From NCBI RefSeq assembly GCF_023715685.1, contig NZ_JAMBOQ010000001.1, positions 434,001 to 498,000 on the forward strand: DNA of 64,000 nucleotides, written 5' to 3'. Below, piece by piece: positions 42,819-53,409 of this stretch. The notes under the pieces were generated by a model. It ran no database searches and was not told where the DNA came from. It was given only the letters and a program-made list of their open reading frames with translations. This stretch comes from Priestia aryabhattai. GTDB lineage: Bacteria; Bacillota; Bacilli; Bacillales; Bacillaceae_H. Numbering within the stretch: the stretch's first letter is position 1; each line of letters opens with the position of its first letter. The translations under genes and the position numbers were made by a program.

Positions 42819-43430
42819 ATGACTTGGGACGTACTTAGCATTATTGGAACGATTGCCTTTGCAATCAGCGGAGCTTTCATTGCCATGGAAGAGGAATATG
42901 ACATTTTAGGCGTTTATATACTGGGAATCGTAACGGCTTTTGGCGGAGGAGCCATTCGAAACCTACTTATTGGTGTACCAGTGTCTGCACTTTGGGAACA
43001 AGGCCTCTTTTTTCAGATTGCTTTATTATCTATCACTGCCACTTTTTTATTTCCAAACAATATCTTAAAACATTGGAAGCGATGGGGAAACTTTTCGGAC
43101 GCCATTGGCCTTGCAGCATTTGCGATTCAAGGAGCGCTTTATGCTACTCATATGAACCATCCGCTTAGCGCGGTTATTGTAGCTGCGGTCTTAACAGGAA
43201 GCGGCGGTGGTATTATCCGAGATTTATTAGCACGCCGAAAGCCTACTGTTCTTAAAGATGAAATTTATGCGGTATGGGCGATTATCGCAGGATTTAGCGT
43301 AGGGCTACATATTACAAACACGCCTGTAGAACTTTATACGTTATTTATCTTACTTGTAGGTCTTCGGATGTGTTCATATATTTACAAATGGCGCTTGCCG
43401 ATAAAAACGATTCGACAACCAAATATGTAG
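42819..43430 (+). CDS. TRIC-family (UPF0126) cation channel protein
   Basis: A 203-residue membrane protein with two internal repeats, each having three helices and the glycine-rich motif of the family: FAISGAFIAMEEE with FGGGAIRNLL in the first half, and FAIQGALYAT with GSGGGIIRDLL in the second. Bacterial relatives form potassium-permeable trimers like animal TRIC channels. ATG 42819 follows AAGGGG. It is a single gene facing spoVK. Confidence 0.9.
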   Translation: MTWDVLSIIGTIAFAISGAFIAMEEEYDILGVYILGIVTAFGGGAIRNLLIGVPVSALWEQGLFFQIALLSITATFLFPNNILKHWKRWGNFSDAIGLAAFAIQGALYATHMNHPLSAVIVAAVLTGSGGGIIRDLLARRKPTVLKDEIYAVWAIIAGFSVGLHITNTPVELYTLFILLVGLRMCSYIYKWRLPIKTIRQPNM

Positions 43431-43464
43431 AAAAAAAGCCTTTCGTGACGAAAGGCTTTTTTTT
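43431..43464. terminator. Bidirectional terminator
   Basis: AAAAAAAGCCTTTCG pairs with CGAAAGGCTTTTTTT around TGA, between the TRIC-like gene and spoVK. Confidence 0.93.
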
Positions 43465-44401
43465 ACAGCTGAATATCGCTTGACGTTAAAGTTAGAAGCT
43501 CGTTGCGCTCATAGCTTTCTTCTTCTAAAAGCCTCATGGATTGAGTACGTATGGAACGTTCGATAATGTTTCGCACATATCTACCGTTACTAAAATCCCT
43601 AGGCGTCTGATTGTACTTCACGTCCATGAAATGATCTTTTAGCTTTTTATAGGCTTCTGTACTAAACTGATACTGCCTATCATTCATCATGTGACCGGCA
43701 ATATCCATCAGTTCATTTACATCATAATCCGGAAAATCAAAAATAAATGGAAACCTAGAGCGTAGTCCTGGATTAAGACTTAAGAAATTTTCCATTTCTC
43801 TTGGATAGCCAGCTAAAATCAACACGAACTTATCATTTGAATCTTCCATATGTTTGACCAATGTATCAATCGCTTCTTTTCCAAAATCTTTTTCTCCCCC
43901 TCTTGCAAGAGAATAAGCCTCATCAATAAATAAAATACCTCCAAGCGCTTTTTTTACAAGATCTCTCGTTTTCTGAGCGGTATGACCAATGTATTCTCCA
44001 ACTAAATCTGCTCGCTCTGCTTCAATTAAATGTCCCTTAGACAAGATGTTCATATTTAAAAATAATTTACCTAGCAGGCGGGCTACCGTCGTTTTTCCTG
44101 TTCCTGGATTTCCTTTAAACATCATATGCAGCGCCTGCTTTCCCGCTTTTAAGCCCTGTTCCTCTCTTTTTTTGTTAATATATATCCACGCATATATTTC
44201 TTTTATCATTTTTTTCAATTCTTCCATTCCAACCAGTCCGCTCATTTCTCGTTCAATTTCCCGAAGCGGCTCATGATTTATCACAGCTTTTTTGGCAGGA
44301 CGCGGAATTGATGTCGTATACGATTTTTCCTTTTTTGTTTCATTATTTAAAATGATATTAATTTGCCCATTATTTTTAAGAGTTATCGGCTGTTCCACCA
44401 T
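43463..44401 (-). CDS. spoVK: Stage V sporulation AAA ATPase SpoVK
   Basis: A 312-residue AAA (CbxX/CfqX type) ATPase. Walker A is GNPGTGKTTVARLLGK near residue 100, Walker B LFIDEAYSLARGG near 165, and the arginine-finger region GLRSRFPF near 215. SpoVK is needed for spore maturation in B. subtilis; its client is not known. ATG 44401 has GAGAGGTG upstream; an earlier in-frame start lacks one. The spoVK-hflX-ynbB-glnR order is as in B. subtilis apart from the inserted TRIC-like gene on the other strand. Confidence 0.92.
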   Translation of the reverse strand: MVEQPITLKNNGQINIILNNETKKEKSYTTSIPRPAKKAVINHEPLREIEREMSGLVGMEELKKMIKEIYAWIYINKKREEQGLKAGKQALHMMFKGNPGTGKTTVARLLGKLFLNMNILSKGHLIEAERADLVGEYIGHTAQKTRDLVKKALGGILFIDEAYSLARGGEKDFGKEAIDTLVKHMEDSNDKFVLILAGYPREMENFLSLNPGLRSRFPFIFDFPDYDVNELMDIAGHMMNDRQYQFSTEAYKKLKDHFMDVKYNQTPRDFSNGRYVRNIIERSIRTQSMRLLEEESYERNELLTLTSSDIQL

Positions 44402-44566
44402 GTTCACCTCTCGTTTCATCCCACTTCTCTGTATCGCATAGCTGCATGCGATGAACGATACGAAGACAATGATCTCTTATTACCGAAGAAATAATCGTCT
44501 ATTATAAGGTTTATGTTCGATGAGTAAAAACAATGTTAAGAAACTTTTTTAAGCCTTTATTTGCAT

Positions 44567-44595
44567 AAAAAAAGCATCCGAATATGCGGATGCTT
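44567..44595 (-). terminator. Terminator after hfq
   Basis: AAGCATCCG (44572-44580) pairs with CGGATGCTT (44587-44595), with an A run on the left. Confidence 0.9.
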
Positions 44596-44606
44596 CTCTT
44601 TAATCT

Positions 44607-44831
44607 CTATTCAAGTTCTACTGTAATATTTTTATTTGGTACAAATGTAGAAATAGCATGTTTATAAATCAGCTGCTGTTTTCCTTCCGATTCAATTAAC
44701 ACAGTAAAGTTATCAAATCCTTTAATTAGTCCTCTTAATTGAAAACCATTTAAAAGAAATACCGTCACATAGATATTTTCTTTACGTAATTGATTTAAAA
44801 ATTGATCTTGAATATTAACTGATTGTTTCAT
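44607..44831 (-). CDS. hfq: RNA chaperone Hfq
   Basis: A 74-residue Sm-like protein: Sm1 motif [20 protein letters not shown], then Sm2 with YKHAIS, as in all Hfq proteins, and almost no C-terminal tail, as in Bacillus. It forms hexameric rings that bind small RNAs and mRNAs. It follows miaA on the same strand with a 32-base gap, so the two share a transcript. Confidence 0.96.
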   Translation of the reverse strand: MKQSVNIQDQFLNQLRKENIYVTVFLLNGFQLRGLIKGFDNFTVLIESEGKQQLIYKHAISTFVPNKNITVELE

Positions 44832-44863
44832 TATTCGGCCTCCTCGTTTCTCTATCTGTTTAC

Positions 44864-45841
44864 TTAATTCGCTTCTTTCTTCAGCTTTCCTGCAATATAT
44901 GTAAAAATTTCAGCAAACTTTTCGGGAAATTTGTCAACTTCCATCTCTATCCATTTTACAGGCATTTTATTTCGAAACCACGTTAATTGACGCTTTGCAT
45001 ATCTGCGTGAATTTTGTTTCAACTGTTCAACGGCTTCTTCGAGCGTACAGCGTCCTTCAAAATAAGCATACAGCTCTTTGTAGCCGATAGCTTGAATTGA
45101 TTGTACATCATGAAGACCACTTTCGTACAATGATTTGACTTCATCAAGCAGTCCAGCCTCCATCATCATATCTACTCGGTGATTAATTCTCTCATATAAT
45201 ACGTCTCTATCCATTGTAAGTCCAATAATGCTTACGTCATATAATAACTCTTGCGACTGTTCTTTTGTATAGTCACTGAATTTTTTGCCGGTTACTTCAT
45301 AAACTTCAAGAGCTCGGATTACACGGCGATGGTTATTTTTATGGATAGTATCTGCACTGTCTGGGTCAATCTCTTTTAGCTTTTCATACAGAGGATCAAT
45401 GCCATGGGCTTTAATGAATACTTCCATTCGTTCACGAACTTTTTCATCACTAGGAGTTTCTGTGAACTGATAATCATAAATAACGGATTGAATATAAAGA
45501 CCCGTCCCTCCAACAATCATCGGTATTTTCCCTCTAGCATGGATATCATCGATTTGTTTTCTCACAATCTCTTGAAATTCTGCCACAGAAAACGATTCAT
45601 CTGGCTCCTTAATATCGATCAGGTAATGGGGAATACCCTGCATCTCTTCTTCTGACACCTTCGCTGTTCCGATATCCATCCCTTTATAAATTTGCATCGA
45701 ATCACCTGAAATAATCTCTCCGTCTAACTGTTTGGCAAGTTCAATGCTCAATTTTGTTTTACCAACCGCAGTTGGTCCAATAATGACAATAAGTTTTGCT
45801 TTCTCTCCCGTCATAACAACACTACTTTCATCTATAGGCAT
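44864..45841 (-). CDS. miaA: tRNA dimethylallyltransferase MiaA
   Basis: A 325-residue enzyme with Walker [34 protein letters not shown], and [13 protein letters not shown] near the C-terminus. It adds the isopentenyl group to A37 of tRNAs reading UNN codons; MiaB, also in this window, then methylthiolates it. No strong ribosome site precedes either ATG 45841 or the later ATG nine codons in (45814), which would give the usual 316 or so residues, so the start is uncertain. Confidence 0.94.
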   Translation of the reverse strand: MPIDESSVVMTGEKAKLIVIIGPTAVGKTKLSIELAKQLDGEIISGDSMQIYKGMDIGTAKVSEEEMQGIPHYLIDIKEPDESFSVAEFQEIVRKQIDDIHARGKIPMIVGGTGLYIQSVIYDYQFTETPSDEKVRERMEVFIKAHGIDPLYEKLKEIDPDSADTIHKNNHRRVIRALEVYEVTGKKFSDYTKEQSQELLYDVSIIGLTMDRDVLYERINHRVDMMMEAGLLDEVKSLYESGLHDVQSIQAIGYKELYAYFEGRCTLEEAVEQLKQNSRRYAKRQLTWFRNKMPVKWIEMEVDKFPEKFAEIFTYIAGKLKKEAN

Positions 45842-45884
45842 TCACATCATTCCATTTTATCCAAATGGCCATGATTTATTCAAC

Positions 45885-45908
45885 AAAACGGCTAGCTGCA
45901 GCTAGCCG
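45885..45908 (-). terminator. Terminator after mutL
   Basis: A 20-base perfect palindrome, CGGCTAGCTG plus its complement (45889-45908), followed on minus by TTTTG. Confidence 0.7.
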
Positions 45909-45914
45909 CATTGT

Positions 45915-47792
45915 CTACATCACTCGCTTAAACATTTTTTCCATTTCATACGTCGAATGATGAATAATAATTGGTCGTCCGTGGGGACACGTAAATGGAT
46001 CTGTTGTTTTTCTCAACGTTTCAAGTAAAGCAAAAATCTCATCGTTTCGCAAATGATGATTCGCTTTAATCGATCCTTTACAGCTCATCATAATAGCCGC
46101 TTCTTCTCTTAATTTTTCGATATTGACTCGTTTCATAGTAAAGATTTGCTGAATCATTTCTTCAATGGTTTCCTGTTCCTCTCCTTTTGGAAACCACTGC
46201 GGGTGCGAACGAACTATATAGGAGTTTTGTCCAAACGGTTCTAAAAAGACCCCTACTTCAGCAAGCATGTCTTTGTACTCTTCTAAAATTAAGGCTTCGT
46301 TTCCTGAGAACTCAAGCGTAAGCGGCATAAGCAGCTCTTGAACTTCTGAATCTACTTCTCCAAGCTTTCGCTTAAAATATTCGTACTTAATTCTCTCCTG
46401 CGCCGCGTGCTGATCAATAATGAATAATCCTTTTTCGTTTTGTGCCAAAATATACGTTCCGTGCATTTGGCCAATTGGGTACATCGCAGGAACACGCGGT
46501 TCTGGCTGCTCTTTGGCTGAACGTTTTGGTTCCGGAATCGGGGCGTTTTCTTCTACAGATTCTTCATACGGTTCTATTTCCCGAAACGTTGGTTCAGGTT
46601 CTTCATCTTGACGTATAACCTCTGTTTTAACAGTCGGCATGATCTCGTCTACTCGAGCTGGAACCTCCTTAAAGCTAGGCTCGCGAATCGTATCAGACGG
46701 CTGATAGCCAGACGGTTTAGACTGATGATCAAATGTAAAGGTCTGCTGCTCAGTTGGCTGAACAGCTGCTTTTGACTTAGTTGGTACTACAGCATCCGGA
46801 ATTAACTGCTGCTTTTTAAAAGCAGCTTTTACTCCTTGTTCAATAAGTTCAAACAGCTCCGCTTCTTTACTTAAGCGCACTTCTAATTTCGCTGGATGAA
46901 CATTCACGTCCACTAACAAAGGGTCCATTGTAATTGTTAAAAACACAATTGGAAAGCGGCCGATGGGCAAAAGGGTATGATAGCCCTGCTGTACTGCTTT
47001 TAACAACCCGTAGTTTTTAACAAAACGACCGTTAATAATGGTCGACATATAGTTACGAGAAGCTCTTGTGATTTCAGGAAGAGCGACGTAACCATTTACT
47101 TCATAATCAAGAGACTGAACATTAATCGGAATCATTTTTTTGGCTACTGCCATTCCATAAATAGCTGCAAGCACCTGGCGCACATCTCCGTTCCCATTTG
47201 TATACAGAAGCTGTCTTCCTTGATGCATCAGCCTAATTGAAACTTCAGGATGAGACATCGCAAGACGATTGACTACGTCCGTTACGTTACCAAGCTCTGT
47301 GTTTACCGTCTTCATATATTTTAAACGTGCGGGTGTGTTAAAAAATAAATTTTCGATAACAAGTTCGGTACCTTTTCGGCTTGATGTTAATTCGTGATGA
47401 ACGATTTCTCCGCCTCTAAGTTTGAGGTGAGTGCCGGCTTCTTCTCCCGTACTTGTTTTGAGTTCAAGCATCGAAACCGAAGCAATACTTGGCAGAGCTT
47501 CGCCGCGAAACCCTAACGTTCGAATTCGAAATAAATCTTGTTCTGTTTTGATTTTGCTTGTAGCATGTCTTTTAAAAGCGGTCAAACAGTCTTCAGAAGC
47601 AATGCCGTCTCCATTATCTAAAATACGAATTTTGGAAAGACCCGCTTCTTCTAGTTCAATTTCAATAACTGTACTGTTTGCATCAATAGCATTTTCGACT
47701 AGTTCTTTCACCACCGAAGCAGGTCGTTCAACAACCTCTCCGGCAGCAATTTTATTTGAAAGTTCGTCTGAAAGTTGCACAATTTTACCCAC
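45915..47792 (-). CDS. mutL: DNA mismatch repair protein MutL
   Basis: A 625-residue protein. The N-terminal GHKL ATPase has [15 protein letters not shown] and [15 protein letters not shown]. The C-terminal half carries the endonuclease motif [12 protein letters not shown] (DQHA-x2-E-x4-E), together with SCKGSIKA and CPHGRP zinc-site segments, so this is a nicking MutL as in B. subtilis. The linker (about 340-430) is acidic and Pro-rich. It follows mutS by 18 bases. Confidence 0.96.
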   Translation of the reverse strand: MGKIVQLSDELSNKIAAGEVVERPASVVKELVENAIDANSTVIEIELEEAGLSKIRILDNGDGIASEDCLTAFKRHATSKIKTEQDLFRIRTLGFRGEALPSIASVSMLELKTSTGEEAGTHLKLRGGEIVHHELTSSRKGTELVIENLFFNTPARLKYMKTVNTELGNVTDVVNRLAMSHPEVSIRLMHQGRQLLYTNGNGDVRQVLAAIYGMAVAKKMIPINVQSLDYEVNGYVALPEITRASRNYMSTIINGRFVKNYGLLKAVQQGYHTLLPIGRFPIVFLTITMDPLLVDVNVHPAKLEVRLSKEAELFELIEQGVKAAFKKQQLIPDAVVPTKSKAAVQPTEQQTFTFDHQSKPSGYQPSDTIREPSFKEVPARVDEIMPTVKTEVIRQDEEPEPTFREIEPYEESVEENAPIPEPKRSAKEQPEPRVPAMYPIGQMHGTYILAQNEKGLFIIDQHAAQERIKYEYFKRKLGEVDSEVQELLMPLTLEFSGNEALILEEYKDMLAEVGVFLEPFGQNSYIVRSHPQWFPKGEEQETIEEMIQQIFTMKRVNIEKLREEAAIMMSCKGSIKANHHLRNDEIFALLETLRKTTDPFTCPHGRPIIIHHSTYEMEKMFKRVM

Positions 47793-47810
47793 AGACTCAC
47801 TCCTCTCAAT

Positions 47811-50468
47811 CTATTTCTTCTTTAATATTTTTTGCAGTTCATACATAGCATTCATTGCGTCTAAAGGCGTCATTTCTAAAATATCCAGCTCTTTTAATCG
47901 ATCTACAATTGCTTTTTCCCGTTTCGAAAGCGCAGGCTTTTCTTTTTTCTCTTCTATTTCAAAGAACGAAAGCTGATTGGCTTCATCTGCTTTTTTACTA
48001 TCTACACGTTCTTCTTGAACATGGGACGCATCAGCTTGTGGAACTTGTTGTTTTATATCTTCTATTTTTGGAGTCTGACGTACAGGTTCACGTTCAGAAG
48101 ACTGTTCTAAATCTTGTAAGATGACGCGAGCTCGCTCTAGAAGCGGATCTGGAAGTTCTGCTAGTTCCGCTACGTGAATACCATAACTTTTATCTGCGGC
48201 ACCATCTTTGATTTTGTGTAAAAAGACGAGTTTTCCATTTTTTTCAACCGCGCTTACATGAACATTCTTAAGCGCAGGTAGCGATTCATCGAGTACGGTT
48301 AATTCATGATAGTGAGTTGAAAATAGCGTCTTACAGCCAATATGTTCATGAACATATTCAATAATGGCTTGAGCAAGGGCCATTCCGTCATACGTAGACG
48401 TACCACGCCCAATTTCATCTAATAGAATCAGACTCGACTGAGTGGCATTTGTCACTGCGTTTTTCGTTTCTAGCATCTCGACCATGAATGTACTTTGACC
48501 TGAAATTAAGTCATCAGCTGCTCCGATACGTGTAAACACTTGATCAAAGATAGGTAGAACTGCTTCATCTGCCGGCACAAAGCAGCCAATTTGAGCTAAT
48601 ATCGCCGTTAAAGCGACCTGACGCATGTACGTACTTTTACCAGACATGTTTGGCCCTGTAATCAGTAAGATTGAACTATCATCCGTCATTTGACAGTCGT
48701 TTGGCACATATTCCTGTGAATTCATTACTTTTTCTACCACGGGATGGCGCCCATTTTGAATCGAAATATCTCCACTTGAAAAAATAGGCTTCGTGTAATG
48801 ACGTTCTTCACTGATTTTGGCAAAGCACTGCAGTACATCAAGCTCACTTACTTTTTTAGCGAGTTCTTGAAGCCTTGGAATATACGCTTTAACTTCTTCA
48901 CGAATTTGTAAAAATAATTCATATTCCAGCTCTACAATTTTCTCTTCCGCTTCTAAAATTAGCGCTTCTTTTTCTTTCAGCTCAGGCGTAATAAAACGTT
49001 CTGCATTGGTTAACGTCTGTTTGCGTTCATACATTCCTTCAGGCAGAAGATGCAGATTGGCCCGCGTTACTTCTATATAATAGCCAAACACGCGATTATA
49101 ACCAATTTTCAGTGAGCGAATTCCTGTTTTTTCACGCTCTTGCTGCTCAAGCGATGCAATCCACGTTTTTCCGTTGCGGCTTGCATCCCGGTATTGATCA
49201 AGCTGTTCATGATAGCCGTCTTTAATAATATCTCCTTCTTTAATTGACAAAGGAGGGTGCTCTTTTAATCCTCTTTCCAGAAGATTAGCCAATCGCTCAC
49301 AAGGATCAATGTCTTCAACAAGCTTTGTTGCATAAGGATGATTCAAACGGTTCACAACCTCTTGAATATGAGGCACGTTTTGTAAGGATTTCTTTAATTG
49401 AATTAAATCACGAGCATTTACGTTACCAAAAGCTACTCGTCCAGCTAAGCGTTCTAGATCATAAACATCTTTTAGTAACTCACGCAGTTCTTCTCGCTCA
49501 AAAAACTGTTTCATTAAGACATCTACCATATTCAAACGATTATTAATATCTGTTTGTTTTAAAAGCGGGCGGTCAATCCAATTTTTTAACAAACGTCCAC
49601 CCATTGCCGTGACGGTCTGGTCTAATAACCATAGAAGCGAGCCTTTCTTTCCTTTTGAACGAATCGTTTCAGTTAACTCTAAATTCCGCTTAGAGAACAA
49701 ATCGATTTTCATATATTCATTGATTTGATAAAACTGCACGGGCTGTAAGTGTTCGAGCGAACGCTTCTGCGTACGAGTTAAATACTGAAGAATACGCGTA
49801 AACGTTGTAACAAGCTTTTGCTGCTGAAGCGACTCCACTAAATAATCTAGTCCTTCTACTTGCTCTGTACTATTCTCATAAGAAATGGTAATCGTCATGC
49901 GCTCTTTTAATGTTTGTAAGAATTCAGCAGAAAACTCTGAGCTTACGACGACTTCTTTTGCTTCCTTTGCATAAATTTCTGAGACTATATCGTGAAAGGA
50001 GCTGACAAGCGTTACGCTGTTTTCTCCTGTAGACAAATCAGAAAGAGCAAGACCAAACGTTTGGTCTTCGAACTCAGAAACAGAACAAATATAGTTATTT
50101 TCCTTTTCATGCAGTCCGCGTTCGTTCATCAGTGTTCCGGGTGAAATCACCTGTACCACTTCTCGCTTTACAACACCTTTTGCATGCTTAGGGTCTTCTA
50201 CTTGCTCACAAATAGCTACTTTAAATCCCTTTTCAATTAATCGCTCGATATACGTAGGAGCAGAGTGATACGGAACGCCGCACATCGGAATGCGCTCTTG
50301 TCCTCCTCCATCTCGGCTTGTTAATGTTATTTCAAGTTCTTGAGAAGCCGTAGTGGCATCTTCAAAGAACATTTCATAAAAATCACCTAATCTAAAAAAT
50401 AAAAAGGCATCTTCATACTCTGCCTTAATTCTCAAATATTGCTGTATCATTGGCGTATACGCTGCCAT
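47811..50468 (-). CDS. mutS: DNA mismatch repair protein MutS
   Basis: From ATG 50468 (GGAGGAA upstream) the protein has 885 residues. The mismatch wedge is in [13 protein letters not shown] near residue 30. The ATPase domain has [14 protein letters not shown] and [16 protein letters not shown], and a late QLSFFE is a likely beta-clamp binding motif. It recognises mispairs and small loops and recruits MutL. mutS-mutL form one operon, ending at the terminator after mutL. Confidence 0.96.
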   Translation of the reverse strand: MAAYTPMIQQYLRIKAEYEDAFLFFRLGDFYEMFFEDATTASQELEITLTSRDGGGQERIPMCGVPYHSAPTYIERLIEKGFKVAICEQVEDPKHAKGVVKREVVQVISPGTLMNERGLHEKENNYICSVSEFEDQTFGLALSDLSTGENSVTLVSSFHDIVSEIYAKEAKEVVVSSEFSAEFLQTLKERMTITISYENSTEQVEGLDYLVESLQQQKLVTTFTRILQYLTRTQKRSLEHLQPVQFYQINEYMKIDLFSKRNLELTETIRSKGKKGSLLWLLDQTVTAMGGRLLKNWIDRPLLKQTDINNRLNMVDVLMKQFFEREELRELLKDVYDLERLAGRVAFGNVNARDLIQLKKSLQNVPHIQEVVNRLNHPYATKLVEDIDPCERLANLLERGLKEHPPLSIKEGDIIKDGYHEQLDQYRDASRNGKTWIASLEQQEREKTGIRSLKIGYNRVFGYYIEVTRANLHLLPEGMYERKQTLTNAERFITPELKEKEALILEAEEKIVELEYELFLQIREEVKAYIPRLQELAKKVSELDVLQCFAKISEERHYTKPIFSSGDISIQNGRHPVVEKVMNSQEYVPNDCQMTDDSSILLITGPNMSGKSTYMRQVALTAILAQIGCFVPADEAVLPIFDQVFTRIGAADDLISGQSTFMVEMLETKNAVTNATQSSLILLDEIGRGTSTYDGMALAQAIIEYVHEHIGCKTLFSTHYHELTVLDESLPALKNVHVSAVEKNGKLVFLHKIKDGAADKSYGIHVAELAELPDPLLERARVILQDLEQSSEREPVRQTPKIEDIKQQVPQADASHVQEERVDSKKADEANQLSFFEIEEKKEKPALSKREKAIVDRLKELDILEMTPLDAMNAMYELQKILKKK

Positions 50469-50586
50469 ACTATTCCTCCATACCACATCTAGTTGTGCGT
50501 TTTGCTACACGTATTATAACATAAGTCTTTCTTAAACTTAATTTATTCAAATAGAACAATCATCAATTTCTTTTCGTCACATAAAT

Positions 50587-50628
50587 AAAAAAGCTTCGGA
50601 CAAAGAAAGAAGCTTGTCCGAAGCTTTT
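50587..50628 (-). terminator. Terminator after the permease
   Basis: AAAAGCTTCGGACAA (50589-50603) pairs with TTGTCCGAAGCTTTT (50614-50628); an A run at left. Confidence 0.92.
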
Positions 50629-50630
50629 CA

Positions 50631-52028
50631 TTATTTACTGCTGTTCAAATGACTATGTTTACGTCCATATAAGAAGTAAACCGCTAGTCCTAGTACAAGC
50701 CAAATTACGAAACTAATCCATGTTAACCGTGGAAGCTGAAGTGCTAAGTATAAACAGAACACAAAAGCTAAAATTGGAATCACCGGCACGAAAGGTACGC
50801 GGAAGCCAGTCGATTTTGCAGTTTGTTTTGATTTACGTAAATATAAAATTCCAATTGATACTGTCATGAAAGCAAAAAGAGTACCGATATTTGTTAACTC
50901 TGCTAATCTTCCTAATGGTACCAAACCAGAGAAGATGGATACTAGTAAACATGTAATCCACGTGTTCACTACCGGCGTTTGTTTTTTCTCATTGATTTTT
51001 GAAAAAGGCTTCGGCAATAGACCATCGCGACTAATTGCATAAAATAAACGAGTTTGTCCATACATCATAACGAGTAATACTGTTGTAATACCAACAATTG
51101 CACCCAATGAAATAAATCCTGCTACCCAGTCTTGATTAATGTAGCTTAAAGCAAATGCTACAGGGTTTTTAACATTTAATTCTGTATAAGGTACGATTCC
51201 TGTTAAGATAAGCGATACGACGATATAAAGGATTGTACAAATTGCCAGAGATGCGATGATTCCGATTGGCATATCTCGCTGAGGCTTACGTACTTCCTCG
51301 GCCGCTGTTGCCACAGCATCAAACCCAATATAAGCGAAGAATACAGTTGCTGCTCCTGTTGCTACTCCTGAGAAACCAAACGGCATAAACGGCGTCCAGT
51401 TTTCCGGCTTAACATAGCTGACTCCTACTACAATAAATAGAAGCACGACAGCCAGTTTAATAATAACCATGATAGCATTAAAACGTGAAGATTTTTTTAC
51501 TCCTTGCGTTAAAAGTAATGTGATTAAAAACACGATCATAATTGCTGGAATATCAATATACGTGCCGTTTGCAGGATTATATGCACTTGTTAAAGCTTTT
51601 GGAAAATGTATGCCAAACCCTGCTAACAATCCTTGGAAATACCCGGACCATCCGCTGGCTACAGCAGAAGAAGCAAGACCGTATTCCAAGATAAGATCCC
51701 ACCCTAAAATCCAAGCGATTAATTCACCAAATGTTGCATAACTGTAAGTGTATGCACTTCCTGAAACGGGAACTGTTGAGGCAAACTCTGCATAACAAAG
51801 AGCTGCAAACACACACGCAAGTCCTGACATAATGAAAGATATAACTAAAGCTGGACCGGCATGTTCGGCGGCGGCTACACCTGTTAATACAAAAATTCCG
51901 GTTCCGATAATTGCCCCAATTCCTAACATCGTTAAATCAAAAGCGCCTAAATCCTTTTTTAATTTAACACCTTTAGAGTTGGTTTCACTAATTAACGTTT
52001 GAATTGATTTTTTACGAAATAAGCTCAT
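50631..52028 (-). CDS. APC-family amino acid permease (YfnA/cationic amino acid transporter-like)
   Basis: A 465-residue membrane protein with about twelve helices. The first helix reads LGAFDLTMLGIGAIIGTGIFVLTG, containing the G-x-G-x-G substrate loop of APC transporters, and FFAYIGFDAVATAAEEVRKPQRDMP is the conserved segment of the CAT/YfnA branch. It should import an amino acid with protons; the substrate cannot be fixed. It lies alone between mutS and cotE; ATG 52028 follows GGGGG. Confidence 0.9.
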   Translation of the reverse strand: MSLFRKKSIQTLISETNSKGVKLKKDLGAFDLTMLGIGAIIGTGIFVLTGVAAAEHAGPALVISFIMSGLACVFAALCYAEFASTVPVSGSAYTYSYATFGELIAWILGWDLILEYGLASSAVASGWSGYFQGLLAGFGIHFPKALTSAYNPANGTYIDIPAIMIVFLITLLLTQGVKKSSRFNAIMVIIKLAVVLLFIVVGVSYVKPENWTPFMPFGFSGVATGAATVFFAYIGFDAVATAAEEVRKPQRDMPIGIIASLAICTILYIVVSLILTGIVPYTELNVKNPVAFALSYINQDWVAGFISLGAIVGITTVLLVMMYGQTRLFYAISRDGLLPKPFSKINEKKQTPVVNTWITCLLVSIFSGLVPLGRLAELTNIGTLFAFMTVSIGILYLRKSKQTAKSTGFRVPFVPVIPILAFVFCLYLALQLPRLTWISFVIWLVLGLAVYFLYGRKHSHLNSSK

Positions 52029-52175
52029 AGTAAACCCCCAAAAAATACTTATCTGATATAACTAAATTTTCTGAAAATTAATGCATTATTTTCTTTAGAT
52101 TTACTATACACTGCGCATTCGACAAAAAGCAATATATTTTTTTATTTTTATAAGAATTTTCTTAAAATAGTAAAA

Positions 52176-52207
52176 ATAAAAAAACTAGGAAGAACTTCTT
52201 CCTAGTT
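52176..52207 (-). terminator. Terminator after cotE
   Basis: AACTAGGAAG (52183-52192) and CTTCCTAGTT (52198-52207) pair; the hairpin includes the stop codon and has an A-rich left side. Confidence 0.85.
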
Positions 52208-52751
52208 ACTCATCGTCCCCTAATATAAAATCAGGATCCAGATCTTCAAATTCATCGTCATCTACGTCTAAATCAAACTCGTCTTCATCATCGCAGCCTT
52301 TCGGATTTACTGCAACACAAACCTTGGTTTCGCCAATCACTTCCGCCAACAATTCTCTCTCTACTTGAACAATCGTTTTATTGCCATTTGGTGAAATTGT
52401 GCACTCTAGGCAATTTGGCTGCTGCAGCACGCGAACAATTACTTCGTAATCGTCTCCAATAGAATCTTCGTCTTTATAGCGCAGCTTAATATTATCTTTG
52501 TATGATACGGTTTCCGTCCAAACTTCGGTTTTTGTATTATTATTGTACGAATACCAGATGTTGATATCATATCTGCCGTCAACTTCTACATTGCTGCCGC
52601 TTTTCTTTGCTTTGTACTCATGGTTAATCACCCAGCACCCTAAGATGCTTGTTGGTCGATTTTTCGGTGCAAGCGTATGAGACGATTGTGTAAACTTGCG
52701 ACCTTTACCTACGACTGCTTTTGTAATAATTTCTCTATAGTGTTGTGACAT
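52206..52751 (-). CDS. cotE: Outer spore coat morphogenetic protein CotE
   Basis: A 181-residue protein matching CotE, starting [20 protein letters not shown] and with the conserved [22 protein letters not shown] region, ending in a very acidic tail ([18 protein letters not shown]). It recruits outer coat proteins to the spore. ATG 52751 follows GGAGGGT. Position beside ricA-miaB is as in B. subtilis; the start lies about 225 bases from ricA, leaving room for a sigma-E promoter that I could not define. Confidence 0.94.
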   Translation of the reverse strand: MSQHYREIITKAVVGKGRKFTQSSHTLAPKNRPTSILGCWVINHEYKAKKSGSNVEVDGRYDINIWYSYNNNTKTEVWTETVSYKDNIKLRYKDEDSIGDDYEVIVRVLQQPNCLECTISPNGNKTIVQVERELLAEVIGETKVCVAVNPKGCDDEDEFDLDVDDDEFEDLDPDFILGDDE

Positions 52752-52938
52752 GTGAGCATACCCTCCTCAAACTATCTTCATTTCATCCTATGCAGGCTCA
52801 TTCACTTGTTTGCACATTATTTTTAAGAAACTAGGTTTAAGGCATAAAAAACCTATGTTCCATTGTATGCAAGGATATAGAAAAACGTGACAATTATTAG
52901 AGAGAAAATCTGCCCAATTTTCACGCCACGTGATGCCC

Positions 52939-52974
52939 AAAAAAATGCCTCGGCAAATTGCCGAGGCATTTTTT
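52939..52974 (-). terminator. Terminator after ricA
   Basis: A 16-base perfect stem (52940-52955 with 52959-52974) around AAT. Confidence 0.93.
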
Positions 52975-52976
52975 CC

Positions 52977-53408
52977 TTATGAGCAGCTAGATCCAGGGCT
53001 GTTTCGCACTTGCGAACCTGTTTCACCGCGCAGCAAATCACCATCTGTTGACACAATAATTTCATCCGTTACTGTGTTTGAAATAGTGCTAGCGACAAGT
53101 TGAAGCAAATCATTCACGTTCATTTGAGACTCTTGAAACTGCTGAATAATTGGCAGTTCATCCAGTTCTTCCTGTAAACGATCAATTTTTGCCTCCACTT
53201 GTTTTAACGCTTCTGTTTTACCGTAGTGTTGGAAATTAACAGCTTGTTTTTGCAAACTTTTAATGCTTGCAATGGTTTCACGCACTTTTTGGTTTTCGTT
53301 AAGCTGAGCTTCAGCACGCTTGAAGAAATCTACTTCTTCCGTTTCAGCAATCATTTTTGCCAGCTCTTGAGCACGTTCAATTACGTCGCTCTTATTATAC
53401 TGTGCCAT
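52977..53408 (-). CDS. ricA: RicA (YmcA), RNase Y adaptor subunit
   Basis: A 143-residue helical protein of the YlbF/YmcA family (ERAQELAKMIAETEEVDFFK near the N-terminus). RicA forms a complex with RicF and RicT that binds RNase Y, aids maturation of polycistronic mRNAs, and promotes Spo0A activation and biofilm. The C-terminus has a cysteine in NSPGSSCS; family members use C-terminal cysteines for iron-sulfur clusters. It follows miaB with one base between, so both are one operon. The target, RNase Y, is coded at 60514. Confidence 0.93.
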   Translation of the reverse strand: MAQYNKSDVIERAQELAKMIAETEEVDFFKRAEAQLNENQKVRETIASIKSLQKQAVNFQHYGKTEALKQVEAKIDRLQEELDELPIIQQFQESQMNVNDLLQLVASTISNTVTDEIIVSTDGDLLRGETGSQVRNSPGSSCS

Positions 53409-53409
53409 A